Shown here: one piece after another, positions 35,679-46,034 of the stretch
Numbering within the stretch: position 1 is the first letter of the stretch
How the letters are laid out: each line of letters starts with the position of its first letter
Origin: Bacteroidales bacterium
Lineage (GTDB): Bacteria > Bacteroidota > Bacteroidia > Bacteroidales > GCA-2748055
NCBI GenBank assembly: GCA_020636775.1
Contig: JACJXF010000002.1
Span: 164,134 to 228,133, forward strand
Length of the DNA: 64,000 nucleotides
Direction: 5' to 3'
Program-made: the position numbers and the translations under genes
The notes under the pieces: generated by a model
Databases searched by the model: none
The model's input: the letters and a program-made list of their open reading frames with translations, nothing else
What the model was told of the DNA's origin: nothing

Positions 35679-37454
35679 ATGAGTAAGTATAATGTATCAC
35701 TCAGTATAAAAATTGGTTTTCTCAGTTTGCTGTTTCTTTTACCCCTGCAATCCTGCGAGGATTATTTTACAATAGAACCGGTTTCACTTTATTCCCAGGA
35801 GAATGTGTTTACCACAGTCGATTTTACTCTCCAGGCTATATTGGGTGTGTACCAGGTTACTACCCTGGATGAAGGATTCTCCAAGCGACTCAGTATGTAT
35901 TATGCCTGCGATAATGATGCTGAAATGTGCAGCGGGACAACCCTTGACAATGGCCGCCGTGATATAGCCCGCTATTCGGCTAATTCAGGAAATACAGAGA
36001 TTGAAAAACCCTGGATAAACTTATATAAGGGAATCAACCGTGCAAATATCTGCATCGAAAATATTCCTAAAAGCCCGGTCTATACATCAGGTTCAGATCA
36101 GGATATCGTAAAGATGAACAGGATGCTGGGAGAAGCAATTACCCTAAGAGCCCTGTTTTATTATGAGCTGATTATAAACTGGGGAGATGTCCCCTTCAAC
36201 GATACTCCAACAAGGTCGGGTGATAATTATTTCCTGCCCAAAACGGATAGGGATGTGATTTATGATTTTATTATCAATGATCTTAAAAAGGCGGTAGATC
36301 TTGTCCCCTGGCGATCAGAGGTCTCCCTTGATGAAAGAATTACCAAGGGAGCTGTAAAAGGATTTCTGGCCCGCGTTGCCCTGGCCCGTGGTGGGTATTC
36401 CTTAAGGAAATCAGGAGGTAACCAGCGGGGTTCAAATTATCTGGATTATTATACCATTGCCCGCGACCAGTGTGCTGAAATAATTGCAAGCGGGGAACAT
36501 AAGTTAAATCCCGATTTCTCAAATATCTTTCATACTATGTGCGAATGGAAACTCGACTCTAAATACGGAGAAAGTATGTGGGAGCTGGGAATGGGTCAAT
36601 TCCGGAGTGGTGAAGTGGGATATTATGTCGGAAGCCGTTCGGATGGAAACTCGAGGTACGGAAAAGCAGATGGAGGGATAAACCCGCTGCCAACCTATTA
36701 CCTGTCGTTCGACAGTCTGGATACACGAAGGGATGTAACCATCGCCTTGTATGAGATTGATGGAGACAACAACCGCTTATTACGCAAATTTACAGAGACA
36801 TATATTGCCAAATGGAGGAGGGAGTGGATGAATCCGCTGTTTCCCGGAACCGATAAATATAACGGTATTAACTGGGTGCTTCTGAGATATTCTGATGTAT
36901 TGCTCATGTTTGCTGAAGCCGATAATGAACTCAATAACGGGCCGTCTGCTGCAGCAATCGATGCCTTCCGGCTGGTAAGGGAGAGGGCTTTTAAAGGGAA
37001 TGTCGGTAAAATGCCGGCCATACCTACCGATTATCAGGGCTTTTTCAATGAAATAGTAAAGGAAAGGGAATGGGAGTTTGGAGGTGAATGTATACGGAAA
37101 TTTGACCTTATACGTTGGAACCTCCTGGGAACCAAAATCGCGGAAACTAAAGAAAACCTGGCAAAACTTTATAACGGGGAACCACCCTATGATAAGGTGC
37201 CGAGGAAACTGGTGTGGAGGAACGAAGGGGAAAATCTTAAGATTCTCAATCTGAATACACCAATGGACTCAGCACAAATAGCCGACAGGGATTCCATTTT
37301 GTGGCCGAATGTCTACGATTGGGCCGATAATGTTACTCCTACCTACACAAGTATTTTTGCCGGATATTTTGAGCCGGACAAAAAAGAACTGTTACCAATT
37401 CATCAATCCATAATAGATAAAAATCCGAATCTGACACCTGACTTTGGTAATTAA
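35679..37454 (+). CDS. SusD/RagB-family outer-membrane glycan-binding lipoprotein
   Basis: A 591-residue lipoprotein (LLPLQSC, Cys27) with SusD landmarks: an N-terminal TPR-rich region (GEAITLRALFYYELIINWGDVPF), LPKTDRDVIYDFIINDLKKAV, TKGAVKGFLARVALARGGYSL, and a C-terminal segment GINWVLLRYSDVLLMFAEADNEL...IVKEREWEFGGECIRKFDLIRW. SusD proteins cap the SusC barrel at the cell surface and bind the incoming oligosaccharide. It is directly behind susC, so the pair forms one transport unit for the pectin locus. Confidence 0.96.
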   Translation: MSKYNVSLSIKIGFLSLLFLLPLQSCEDYFTIEPVSLYSQENVFTTVDFTLQAILGVYQVTTLDEGFSKRLSMYYACDNDAEMCSGTTLDNGRRDIARYSANSGNTEIEKPWINLYKGINRANICIENIPKSPVYTSGSDQDIVKMNRMLGEAITLRALFYYELIINWGDVPFNDTPTRSGDNYFLPKTDRDVIYDFIINDLKKAVDLVPWRSEVSLDERITKGAVKGFLARVALARGGYSLRKSGGNQRGSNYLDYYTIARDQCAEIIASGEHKLNPDFSNIFHTMCEWKLDSKYGESMWELGMGQFRSGEVGYYVGSRSDGNSRYGKADGGINPLPTYYLSFDSLDTRRDVTIALYEIDGDNNRLLRKFTETYIAKWRREWMNPLFPGTDKYNGINWVLLRYSDVLLMFAEADNELNNGPSAAAIDAFRLVRERAFKGNVGKMPAIPTDYQGFFNEIVKEREWEFGGECIRKFDLIRWNLLGTKIAETKENLAKLYNGEPPYDKVPRKLVWRNEGENLKILNLNTPMDSAQIADRDSILWPNVYDWADNVTPTYTSIFAGYFEPDKKELLPIHQSIIDKNPNLTPDFGN

Positions 37455-37503
37455 CAAGGTCAGTATTAACCATAAGTATTATTGTTTAACTAAAATTTAT
37501 ATT

Positions 37504-38802
37504 ATGAAAAAAGTTGTTTACTTGATTATTGCATTATTTCTGACAGCATCTTTTGGTTTAAATGCACAGCAGCGCATTACTCTTAACCAGGGTGATGATC
37601 TGATTGCTGCAATCGCCAGTGCTGCCAGTGGAGACACTATTGCCATAGGGCCTGGTTTTCATAAACTAAGCTATGCTACCCCTGTAATTGATAAATCATT
37701 GTCGTTTATTGCAGTTGATCCTGCTGTAAAACCAAAGATTTTTATTAAGCAGATGGATATTCAGGGAACCGACCTGAAACTCTATTTTCACGGTTTAAAT
37801 ATTTCTACAGCAACGGTTGATTCATTAACCGGAGTTGAGGATACTGTTAATCTGGTATCTGCGGATTCTTATATTCTAAACCTAACATCTTCCCATATTT
37901 CTCTTACCAGCCTCATCCTGGATGACTGTGTATTCAGGAACATTGGCCGTGCTGTATTAAGAGGCGACAGAGCAGCCAATACTATCGGGGATCTGATGGT
38001 AAATAATTGTGTTATTTATGATCACAGGGGAGCTGGGGATTATGGTCCTTTCAGGGTAAAATCCAATTGCACCATTACAAATTTCACCATCCAGAATTCC
38101 ACATTCTATAATATTTCCAATCGTGTAGTTGAAATGGAATCCGCTCCGGGATCGCCCGCAATACTTATTAAGAATTGTACATTCAACAACTTTGGTGGCG
38201 GGAAATCAGGTCAGTATATATTCGATCTTAAAACGAATACTACTGCCAGCCTGGTAATTCAAAACTGTATACTTGGAAAAACCAACCAGACTGATCTGGT
38301 AGTGGTAAACGGATGGAGAGTTCCCCTGGAAAGCACCAATGAGATGAATAATACTGCCATGACTCCCGATTTTATTGTTACAGATAGTTCCTATTCTGTA
38401 GTTAACTGGGATAAAATTGAGTACAACCTCGAAAGCTTTGATCCGGAATGGGAAGATCCGGCAAATGGAAATTTCAGATTACCTGAAAATTCCGCACTCC
38501 TGGAAGCCAGTCCAGAAGGCACAATTATCGGTGACCCCAGATGGGCTCCAATATCCAATGTAGCTGTCAGTAACAGCCTTGTATCGGATATAAATGTATA
38601 TCCAAATCCTGCTTCTGATATCCTTTATATTAAATCAAAAGGGCTTAGCTCAATTTCAATTTATAATAGTCTGGGTGTAAGAGTAAAAGTTGTTACTCAA
38701 CCTGAAAATGTTACCAGCGTAAATATTTCTGAGCTTGTACCCGGATTATATTTCGTAAAAACAAACGACCCTGCTTTAGTAAGCAAATTTATAGTGAAGT
38801 AG
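37504..38802 (+). CDS. DUF4957/DUF5123-like beta-helix protein with T9SS sorting domain
   Basis: A 432-residue secreted protein; ATG at 37504 gives MKKVVYLIIALFLTASFGLNAQ. The body is a right-handed beta-helix (repeats such as LILDDCVFRNIG, LMVNNCVIYDH, FTIQNSTFYNIS, ILIKNCTFNNFG) preceded by DLIAAIASAASGDTIAIGPG, as in DUF4957/DUF5123 proteins that recur in pectin loci. A T9SS domain (INVYPNPASD) ends it. No PL or GH catalytic residues are recognised, so a pectin-binding surface protein is likeliest, though an uncharacterised lyase cannot be excluded. It lies 49 bases after susD. Confidence 0.82.
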   Translation: MKKVVYLIIALFLTASFGLNAQQRITLNQGDDLIAAIASAASGDTIAIGPGFHKLSYATPVIDKSLSFIAVDPAVKPKIFIKQMDIQGTDLKLYFHGLNISTATVDSLTGVEDTVNLVSADSYILNLTSSHISLTSLILDDCVFRNIGRAVLRGDRAANTIGDLMVNNCVIYDHRGAGDYGPFRVKSNCTITNFTIQNSTFYNISNRVVEMESAPGSPAILIKNCTFNNFGGGKSGQYIFDLKTNTTASLVIQNCILGKTNQTDLVVVNGWRVPLESTNEMNNTAMTPDFIVTDSSYSVVNWDKIEYNLESFDPEWEDPANGNFRLPENSALLEASPEGTIIGDPRWAPISNVAVSNSLVSDINVYPNPASDILYIKSKGLSSISIYNSLGVRVKVVTQPENVTSVNISELVPGLYFVKTNDPALVSKFIVK

Positions 38803-38835
38803 TAATCGTTAATTGATATTTGAGGAATAATTAAT

Positions 38836-38864
38836 GGGCGAATCCGGTGCGTCCGGGTTTGCCC
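38836..38864 (+). terminator. Stem-loop after the DUF4957-like gene
   Basis: GGGCGAATCCGG pairs with CCGGGTTTGCCC (two G-T pairs) around a 5-base loop, followed by TTTGATT. The stem is strong but the T-run is weak, so it may attenuate rather than stop transcription into the GH28 gene. Confidence 0.5.
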
Positions 38865-38935
38865 TTTGATTATCCTTTGCTTGAAAAAATATTTAACTCC
38901 GCAGGAATTATCCCTGTCGGAACCATATATTAATT

Positions 38936-40357
38936 ATGAACAGAAAAATAATATTCACCTCTGTTGCCATAATAATCCTAGTTTCACTTGGTGCAGCCAG
39001 GATGCTTAGGGTTAATAAACCAAATTATTGGAAACAAGCTGAGGAAATACTAAAGGATATTCATGAACCCGAATTTGGAACCAGGGTCTTTAACATATCC
39101 GATTATGGCGCAAAAAATGACAGCTCACTGTCCACTAACGCCATTCATAAAGCAATTGCCGCATGCGTGCAGAGCGGAGGCGGGACTGTTTTGGTACCTG
39201 ATGGGATTTTTTATACCGGAGCTATTCATCTGGAAAGCAATGTGAATCTTCACCTATCTGATGGTGCGGTTCTTAAATTTTCAACCGACCCAAAAGATTA
39301 TCTGCCATTGGTTAAAACACGGTGGGAAGGGATTGACTGCTACAACTATTCATCCTTAATTTATGCAGCAGATGCAGTTAATGTCGGTGTTACAGGAAAA
39401 GGAATACTGGATGGTCAGGCTGATGAATCCAACTGGTGGACATGGAAGGGAAGGACCGAATATGGGTGGAAGGAAGGGATGCCTTCACAAAACATAGAAG
39501 GAGCCAGGGAAAAACTGGCTATGTTTGAGGAAAAACAGGTTCCTCTCGAAGAAAGAATTATGGGAGAGGGATGTTATTTGAGACCCCAGTTCATCGTGAT
39601 GTACAATTGTAAAAATGTAATTCTCTCTGATATTACAATTCAACGAGCACCTTTCTGGCTCATACATCCCGTTTTTACAGAAAATCTTATTGTAAGAGGA
39701 GTAAGAGCTGACAGTCAGGGACCAAATAATGACGGATGTGATCCTGAATCCTGTAATAATGTATTAATTGAAAACTGCTATTTCAGCACAGGGGATGATT
39801 GTATAGCAATTAAATCGGGCCGGAATAATGATGGAAGGAATAGCAAAAAACCTTCGGAAAATATAATTATCCGGAATTGTAATATGGAAAACGGACATGG
39901 CGGCGTTGTAATTGGAAGTGAAATTTCAGGAGGATGTAAAAATGTTTTCGCTGAGAACTGCACCATGAACAGCCCTGAACTGGAGAGAGCCATAAGGATA
40001 AAAACTAACTCACTCAGGGGAGGAGTAATTGAAAACCTTTACTTCAGAAATATTGATGTAGGGCAGGTAAAAGAAGCGGTCCTTAAAATTAATTGCATGT
40101 ATGAAATAAAGAATAATGAAACAGGCGACCACATACCACTGGTAAGAAACATACATTTTGAGGGGATAAAAAGTAAAAAAAGTAAGTATGCCCTGTTTTT
40201 TATAGGGGTACCCGGACAAAATAATATTTCAAATATTATGATTGAGGATTGCAGTTTTTTGGGAGTACAAAAGGAAAACTCACTTCAGGACGTAAGGAAA
40301 CTTAGTATGCAGAATGTAAGTATAAATGGGGAAATGGTTACCGCAACCATCCATTGA
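38936..40357 (+). CDS. GH28 polygalacturonase family enzyme
   Basis: A 473-residue protein with a hydrophobic N-terminus (about residues 4-22) that lacks an obvious cleavage site or lipobox, then a GH28 beta-helix. All four family motifs are visible: NND 264-266 with Asp269, GDD 286-288, GHG 320-322 and RIK 354-356. The domain starts with DYGAKNDSS and ends with conserved N-N-I/V-I-I-x-N-C repeats. GH28 hydrolyses alpha-1,4 galacturonide linkages by inversion; the long loop around 170-210 suits an exo-acting member, but this is inference. It sits between the DUF4957-like gene and the large PL1 gene. Confidence 0.93.
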   Translation: MNRKIIFTSVAIIILVSLGAARMLRVNKPNYWKQAEEILKDIHEPEFGTRVFNISDYGAKNDSSLSTNAIHKAIAACVQSGGGTVLVPDGIFYTGAIHLESNVNLHLSDGAVLKFSTDPKDYLPLVKTRWEGIDCYNYSSLIYAADAVNVGVTGKGILDGQADESNWWTWKGRTEYGWKEGMPSQNIEGAREKLAMFEEKQVPLEERIMGEGCYLRPQFIVMYNCKNVILSDITIQRAPFWLIHPVFTENLIVRGVRADSQGPNNDGCDPESCNNVLIENCYFSTGDDCIAIKSGRNNDGRNSKKPSENIIIRNCNMENGHGGVVIGSEISGGCKNVFAENCTMNSPELERAIRIKTNSLRGGVIENLYFRNIDVGQVKEAVLKINCMYEIKNNETGDHIPLVRNIHFEGIKSKKSKYALFFIGVPGQNNISNIMIEDCSFLGVQKENSLQDVRKLSMQNVSINGEMVTATIH

Positions 40358-40418
40358 TAATCTGTAAAAGATCAAAAAATTCTATTAATAAAAAGACCAT
40401 TACCTCAATACCAAAATA

Positions 40419-43319
40419 ATGACCCGTAAAATTTTACTGTTTATTTTTGTAGTGCTACTGCTGGATTCAAGTCTATATGCCCAGCAGCTGGCTTTTCCCG
40501 GTGCCGACGGATTCGGAAAATACACCACAGGCGGCCGGGGCGGGGCTGTAATTGAGGTAACGACCCTTGCCGATAGCGGACCCGGAAGCTTGCGTGAAGC
40601 CATTTCTACCACGGGCGCCAGAACAATTATTTTCAAAGTCTCAGGAACAATTTACCTTAAATCAACATTGAAAATCAGCAAACCCGACATAACCATTGCC
40701 GGGCAAACAGCCCCGGGCGAAGGAATAACCATTGCCAACTACAATTTTGATGTAAATGCCACCAATGTCATTATCCGATACATTCGTTGCCGGCTCGGAG
40801 ATGTCTCAAAACAGGAGGCTGACGCTTTCAGTTGCAACTCATCCACTAATGTTATCATTGATCATTGTTCATTTAGCTGGAGCGTAGATGAGGTTGCGTC
40901 CTGCTACTCAAACAAAAATTTCACCATGCAATGGTGCATTATTTCTGAAAGCATGTACAATTCAGTGCATAGTAAAGGTGAACATGGATACGGCGGAATC
41001 TGGGGAGGAAGCAGAGCAAGCTTTCATCATAACCTGATTGCCCACAATACAAGCAGAAATCCCAGATTTAACGGCGCAAGATATAATACCTACCCCTGGG
41101 ATGAGCTGGTTGATCATCGCAATAATGTTATTTATAACTGGGGATTTAATTCAGCCTATGGCGGTGAGCCCAGCGACCTGGATGGCACACCTGCTCATAT
41201 AAACATGGTTGCAAATTATTATCAGGCCGGACCCGCCACCAAAACTGGTGAAGTTCAATACCGGGTGTTGTCACCTGATGCAATGCCGGGTTATGGCTAT
41301 AGTTTCTGGCATATCGACAGCAATGTAGTGGATCTGCATCCTGAAGTTTTCACCGACAACTGGTTATACGGGGTTCAGGGTGTAAGTGCCGCGGATAAAC
41401 TTGTCATGAAATCCGACACTTCTTTTCCTTATGAAATGGCAAACACTCAGACTGCAGAAGAGGCATTCCTGGATGTTACCAGATATGCGGGCTGTAATCT
41501 GCCCAGAACCGATACTGTGGATAAACGAATTCTCTGGGAAACAATTAACAAACAGGCAACCTATGGCGGAGCAACCTGGGGAGCCGGAACAGGTATTATT
41601 GATTCACAAAATGACGTAGGTGGATGGCCAGCCCTTTTCCAGGGAAGAGCTCCCCTTGATACAGATCACGATGGTATGCCCGATGAATGGGAAATTGATC
41701 ACGGACTGAGTATCTCAGATCCGTCTGACCGGAATGGAGATGAAAACCTAAATGGCTATACTAACCTTGAGGATTACCTTAATTCAATTACTGAATACCC
41801 GTATTTTATTTATCCCCCAACGAATCTGAATGCAAAACTGATTGATCTGAAAATAGTAAATCTAAGCTGGATTGATAATTCAATTGATGAGGATGGATTT
41901 TATCTGGAACGAAAATCCGGAACTGTCTTTGAAAGAATTGATACACTCGGGTCAGACACAAACTTTTACACAGATACCGTCCCTGACTTTTCCACATCTT
42001 ATGTTTACAGGATATTGGCTTTCAATGCCTCAGATTCCTCAATTTTCAGCGTTTCAAACATTATATCAACTCCGGGTGAAAACGATAAACCGCTGGTTGC
42101 AGTGAATCCCAATCCGGCTAATAATTCAAAACTTATTGATGTTAATACCATTCTTTCATGGGAAAAGGGATTGGGAGCTGTCAGCCATTTACTTTACCTG
42201 GGAAAAACCAGCAATCCCGATTTCGTAGCGGAACTTTCAGATACCAGCTATATCCCGGCTGAACTTGAACATGGAACCACATATTTCTGGAGAGTTGACG
42301 AAAAAAACTCCAATGGGATTACAACTGGAACATTGTGGACTTTTCAGACGAACGTAATCCCCGGGGATTTACTGGTTGGTCACTGGGCTATGGAAAGTGT
42401 TTCGCGGGCGGCAGATTCATCCTTTTTTGCAAATAATGGTGCATTTACAGGCTTCTATGCATTCTCCACCACCGTTCCGGGGGCAGTAAACAAGGCTGTT
42501 TTGTTCAACGGATCTAATCAATATGCCACAATTCCGCATCATGAAATTTTTAATTTTAACACAAATAGCTTTTCAATAGCGTTCTGGCTGAAACAGGATG
42601 CTTCCACTATTAACGGTCCGAAGGATTTCCCGGTTTTAACAAAGGGATCCCATATTGCAAATATAGCTGCCGCACGATCAGGAAAGCGGTATGAAATTTA
42701 TTACGATGGAGGGACCGGCAAAATGAGATTTGAAATTGATGATAATGTCAAATCAAGCTATGTAGCTGCAGATGGCAGTGGTTTTCTGACGGGAAAATGG
42801 ATGCACGGAACGGTAGTTCGCGATTCAGTCAATAAACAACTCAGGATTTATCTGAATGGTCAGCTTCAGAATACCGCCACTGATGCAACAGGCGATATTT
42901 CAGAAACGGAAGATCTCTATTTTGCTTTCGGGAATGATGCTGCCAGTTACCTTCCCGGTGCCCTCGATGATATCCGGATGTACAATTATGTTCTTGCAGA
43001 TGAGGAGATAGCACAGCTTGTAGCCATGGGTCCGGATTACACTTCCGTTAAGACTGATTTATACGATATGGATATAAAGGTTTATCCTAATCCGGCATCT
43101 GAACATGCCAACCTGAGCTTCAGAGTAAATAAAACGGAGAAAATAAGCATTGAGCTGTATACCATATCCGGGAAAAAGATTCGCGGGTTTGCGGGTAAAA
43201 CATTCATGCCCGGATATGTTAACATGTCACTTCCCCTGGAAAATATAAATAAGGGAGAATACATTCTGATAATCAGATCTGATGAAGGTTATAAGGGATA
43301 CCCTCTGCTGGTAAAATAA
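40419..43319 (+). CDS. Multidomain PL1 pectate lyase (PL1, FN3-like, LamG-like, T9SS)
   Basis: A 966-residue secreted protein: signal peptide (LDSSLYAQ), PL1 beta-helix (about 24-400, FPGADGFGKYTTGGRGG, TIAGQTAPGEG, IDHCSFSWSVDE, NTSRNPRFNGARY), a DTDHDGMPDEWE calcium repeat (about 410-455), two FN3/Ig-like domains (about 465-645), a LamG-like lectin domain (about 648-870) and a T9SS domain (IKVYPNPASE onward). It is close in sequence to the PL1 domain of the lipoprotein at 31050 and is probably the released or surface-attached endo-acting partner. Last gene of the pectin cluster; the convergent sufS gene follows 88 bases later. Confidence 0.93.
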   Translation: MTRKILLFIFVVLLLDSSLYAQQLAFPGADGFGKYTTGGRGGAVIEVTTLADSGPGSLREAISTTGARTIIFKVSGTIYLKSTLKISKPDITIAGQTAPGEGITIANYNFDVNATNVIIRYIRCRLGDVSKQEADAFSCNSSTNVIIDHCSFSWSVDEVASCYSNKNFTMQWCIISESMYNSVHSKGEHGYGGIWGGSRASFHHNLIAHNTSRNPRFNGARYNTYPWDELVDHRNNVIYNWGFNSAYGGEPSDLDGTPAHINMVANYYQAGPATKTGEVQYRVLSPDAMPGYGYSFWHIDSNVVDLHPEVFTDNWLYGVQGVSAADKLVMKSDTSFPYEMANTQTAEEAFLDVTRYAGCNLPRTDTVDKRILWETINKQATYGGATWGAGTGIIDSQNDVGGWPALFQGRAPLDTDHDGMPDEWEIDHGLSISDPSDRNGDENLNGYTNLEDYLNSITEYPYFIYPPTNLNAKLIDLKIVNLSWIDNSIDEDGFYLERKSGTVFERIDTLGSDTNFYTDTVPDFSTSYVYRILAFNASDSSIFSVSNIISTPGENDKPLVAVNPNPANNSKLIDVNTILSWEKGLGAVSHLLYLGKTSNPDFVAELSDTSYIPAELEHGTTYFWRVDEKNSNGITTGTLWTFQTNVIPGDLLVGHWAMESVSRAADSSFFANNGAFTGFYAFSTTVPGAVNKAVLFNGSNQYATIPHHEIFNFNTNSFSIAFWLKQDASTINGPKDFPVLTKGSHIANIAAARSGKRYEIYYDGGTGKMRFEIDDNVKSSYVAADGSGFLTGKWMHGTVVRDSVNKQLRIYLNGQLQNTATDATGDISETEDLYFAFGNDAASYLPGALDDIRMYNYVLADEEIAQLVAMGPDYTSVKTDLYDMDIKVYPNPASEHANLSFRVNKTEKISIELYTISGKKIRGFAGKTFMPGYVNMSLPLENINKGEYILIIRSDEGYKGYPLLVK

Positions 43320-43407
43320 TTTATGCTTTCTGGTTTTTGAATTATAAAAGGGATACAAACCGGCAGAATGGTTTTGTTATAATGTTATAACGAATTAGCC
43401 GGCCATT

Positions 43408-44655
43408 CTATGATAACATCTCTTTTGCCTTTACCAGACCTTCAACCAGTCGGTCAAGCTCTTCAAAAGTATTATAGAATACCATAGAGGCCCGTATGGT
43501 TCCTGCAATCTTAAAATGATCCATAACCGGCTGGGTGCAGTGTGTGCCGGTGCGCACGGCGATCCCCATCTTATCCAGTATCATTCCGGTATCGTATGGA
43601 TGCAGGCCCTGAATCAGAAAGGATAAAACAGAAATCTTATTTTCGGCAGTTCCGTAAATGTCAAGCCCTTCAATCTTTTTCAGTTTTTCTTCGGCATAGC
43701 TGAGTAGGGATTTTTCGTACTTCACTATGGCATCAATTCCAATCGAATCGACATACTGAAGCGCAGTTCCTAATGCAATGGCTCCGGTATAATTTGAGGT
43801 ACCGGCTTCAAATTTGAAGGGGAGAATGTTGTAGGTAGTCTTTTCAAACTTAACGCAATCGACCATGTCGCCACCGCCCTGGTATGGAGGAAGAACATCG
43901 AGCATGGCTTCTTTGCCATACAATACGCCGATTCCAGTAGGTCCGAACACTTTATGACCTGAAAACACATAAAAGTCGCAGTTCAGATCCTGCACATCCA
44001 CATGCCCGTGCTGAATAGCCTGAGCCCCGTCGATCATAACCGGTACCTCATGATCGTGGGCAAAGCGTATCATTTCTTTCACGGGATTAAGGGTTCCCAA
44101 TGAATTGGAGGCTTGTGTAAGGGCCAGGAGGCGGGTTTTTTTTGTAAAGAGGAGCTCAAATTCATGCTGCATCAGCTCACCGTTTTCATCGAAGGGGATG
44201 ATCCTGAGTTTTGCTTTTTTCCGCTCACACAGCATTTGCCAGGGTACAATGTTGGAATGATGCTCCATTTCGGAAATGATGATTTCATCCCCCTCCTTTA
44301 TAAACTTTTCCCCGAAAGAAAATGCAATTGCATTGATGGATCCGGTGGCACCGCTGGTAAAGACGATTTCATTGCTGCTTCTGGCATTTATGAATTTCCT
44401 AACAATTTCACGGGCATTCTCGTATTCCCCGGTCATATTTTCGCTCAGGGTATGTACGCCTCTGTGAATACTACTGTTTTTACTCTGGTACAGCTCGTTT
44501 AGCTTTTCAATTACAATACGGGGCTTCTGGGTTGTTGCTCCGTTATCAAGATATACAAGGGGCTTTTTGTGAACAAGGGTATTAAGAACAGGGAAGTCCT
44601 GCCTGATACGATTTACATCCAGTGAGTCTGTTTTTTGTTCGGAAATTATTGACAT
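43408..44655 (-). CDS. sufS: SufS cysteine desulfurase
   Basis: A 415-residue PLP enzyme starting MSIISEQKTDSLDVNRIRQDFP; ATG at 44655 is preferred over an in-frame TTG. Landmarks are YLDNGATTQKP, EMEHHSNIVPW, DGAQAIQHGHVDVQ, the PLP lysine in FSGHKVFGPTGIGVLYG and the active-site cysteine in RTGTHCTQPVMD. SufS releases sulfur from cysteine for Fe-S assembly. Its start overlaps sufD by 10 bases. It is the last suf gene here; sufE lies beyond the pectin locus. Confidence 0.96.
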   Translation of the reverse strand: MSIISEQKTDSLDVNRIRQDFPVLNTLVHKKPLVYLDNGATTQKPRIVIEKLNELYQSKNSSIHRGVHTLSENMTGEYENAREIVRKFINARSSNEIVFTSGATGSINAIAFSFGEKFIKEGDEIIISEMEHHSNIVPWQMLCERKKAKLRIIPFDENGELMQHEFELLFTKKTRLLALTQASNSLGTLNPVKEMIRFAHDHEVPVMIDGAQAIQHGHVDVQDLNCDFYVFSGHKVFGPTGIGVLYGKEAMLDVLPPYQGGGDMVDCVKFEKTTYNILPFKFEAGTSNYTGAIALGTALQYVDSIGIDAIVKYEKSLLSYAEEKLKKIEGLDIYGTAENKISVLSFLIQGLHPYDTGMILDKMGIAVRTGTHCTQPVMDHFKIAGTIRASMVFYNTFEELDRLVEGLVKAKEMLS

Positions 44656-46034
44656 TTCATATGACAATTATTGCAATGAGACAATTCTCCCCGCAGACGT
44701 TTGTCGACGAGTTCGGTTATTCTCTCACGCAGGGCCTCAAGCTTAATTTCAGATATTACCGAGTGAGCAAAGGCATACATCAGTAAAAGCAAACTCTCCT
44801 TCTGCGGAATGCCGCGGGAACGGAGGTAAAATAGTGCATCGGTATCGAGTTGTCCAACAGTGGCTCCATGACTGCATTTCACATCATCAGCATATATTTC
44901 AAGCTGAGGACGGGTATTCATTTTTGCAGTGTCTGTAAGAAGAATATTGTTATTTCTCTGGTATGCCTGGGTATGCTGAGCATCTTTCCAGACATGAATT
45001 TTTCCGTTGAATGATCCTGTTGAGTTGTCGTCAAGGATACCTTTGTACAACTGGTTACTTGTGCAGTTTGGCGCAACATGATTGATATAGGTGTAATTAT
45101 CCACATGCTGATTGCCATCAAGAAGAAAGAGACCCATTGAGTTATTATCCGCTCCTTCACCTTCAAGATTTACATATACATTATTCCTTACTTTTCCGCC
45201 ATGCAGGGTGATATAATTGGAACTTAGTCTGGAATCCGCCATCTGCAGGGCAAAGGAATTGGTAATCTGGGTAGCCTTATTATTTTCATTTTGCACCCTT
45301 GTGATGTCAAGGCTGGCATTTTTTCCTGTATAAATTTCAGTTACTGAATTTGTAAGGAACTGCTGCTCTGAAAGGGTGTGATCGCAGATTAAAACTTTCG
45401 CTTCCGCGCCTTCTTCAAGGATTATCAGGTTACGGTGATGAATCATAAGCGATTCTTCTGAAAGCAGCAGATTTATGATCTGAAATGTTTTATCGCAAAT
45501 GGTATTTTTTGGTACGTACAGGAAAACACCATCCTGCGCAAAGGCAGTATTAATAGCGCTTACACCGTCATTCGAAAAATCGCTGTATTGTGCATAATGT
45601 TTCCTGAAAAGTTCCGGAAATTCTTTACTGGCTGCACTGAGACTTCCGTAGATTGCTCCATTTTCCATCTTTATAATGCGGGTTCCCGAAGTATGGTAGA
45701 AACCGTTTACAACAAGAATTACCCTTGTATCCAGTTCCGGAATATCGCATTTGAAAATATCAGCTTCTTCAAATTCAATCTTTTTGTGTATGAAGTTCTG
45801 ATGGAGTTCCTGACTGTAATATTCACCAACAGGTGTATTTTTATACCGCTCGTCTTTTTTGGTCGGCAGGCCTGTTTTTTTAAAAGATTCAATGGCTTTC
45901 TCCCGGAATGAATTCACATAATCGGAACTACCCGAAAATATCTGATTCTGATTTTCGGAATAAAGCCTCCCATACATTTCCCGGGTATCCAGTAATTTTA
46001 CATCAACATTCATGTCTTTCTCGATTTCAGGCAT
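44646..46034 (-). CDS. sufD: SufD subunit of the SufBCD Fe-S scaffold
   Basis: About 462 residues of a right-handed beta-helix protein. The C-terminal region has the SufB/SufD core motifs GSFNGKIHVWKDAQHTQAYQRNNNILLTD, the KCSHGATVGQLD histidine segment and FYLRSRGIPQKES. SufD pairs with SufB and SufC. Possible starts are ATGs at 46043, 46034 and 46013; 46034 gives MPEIEKDMNV with an 8-base overlap with the sufC end. The C-terminus has an extra Cys/His tail (HCNNCHMKC) not recognised as standard. Confidence 0.95.
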   Translation of the reverse strand: MPEIEKDMNVDVKLLDTREMYGRLYSENQNQIFSGSSDYVNSFREKAIESFKKTGLPTKKDERYKNTPVGEYYSQELHQNFIHKKIEFEEADIFKCDIPELDTRVILVVNGFYHTSGTRIIKMENGAIYGSLSAASKEFPELFRKHYAQYSDFSNDGVSAINTAFAQDGVFLYVPKNTICDKTFQIINLLLSEESLMIHHRNLIILEEGAEAKVLICDHTLSEQQFLTNSVTEIYTGKNASLDITRVQNENNKATQITNSFALQMADSRLSSNYITLHGGKVRNNVYVNLEGEGADNNSMGLFLLDGNQHVDNYTYINHVAPNCTSNQLYKGILDDNSTGSFNGKIHVWKDAQHTQAYQRNNNILLTDTAKMNTRPQLEIYADDVKCSHGATVGQLDTDALFYLRSRGIPQKESLLLLMYAFAHSVISEIKLEALRERITELVDKRLRGELSHCNNCHMKCQ

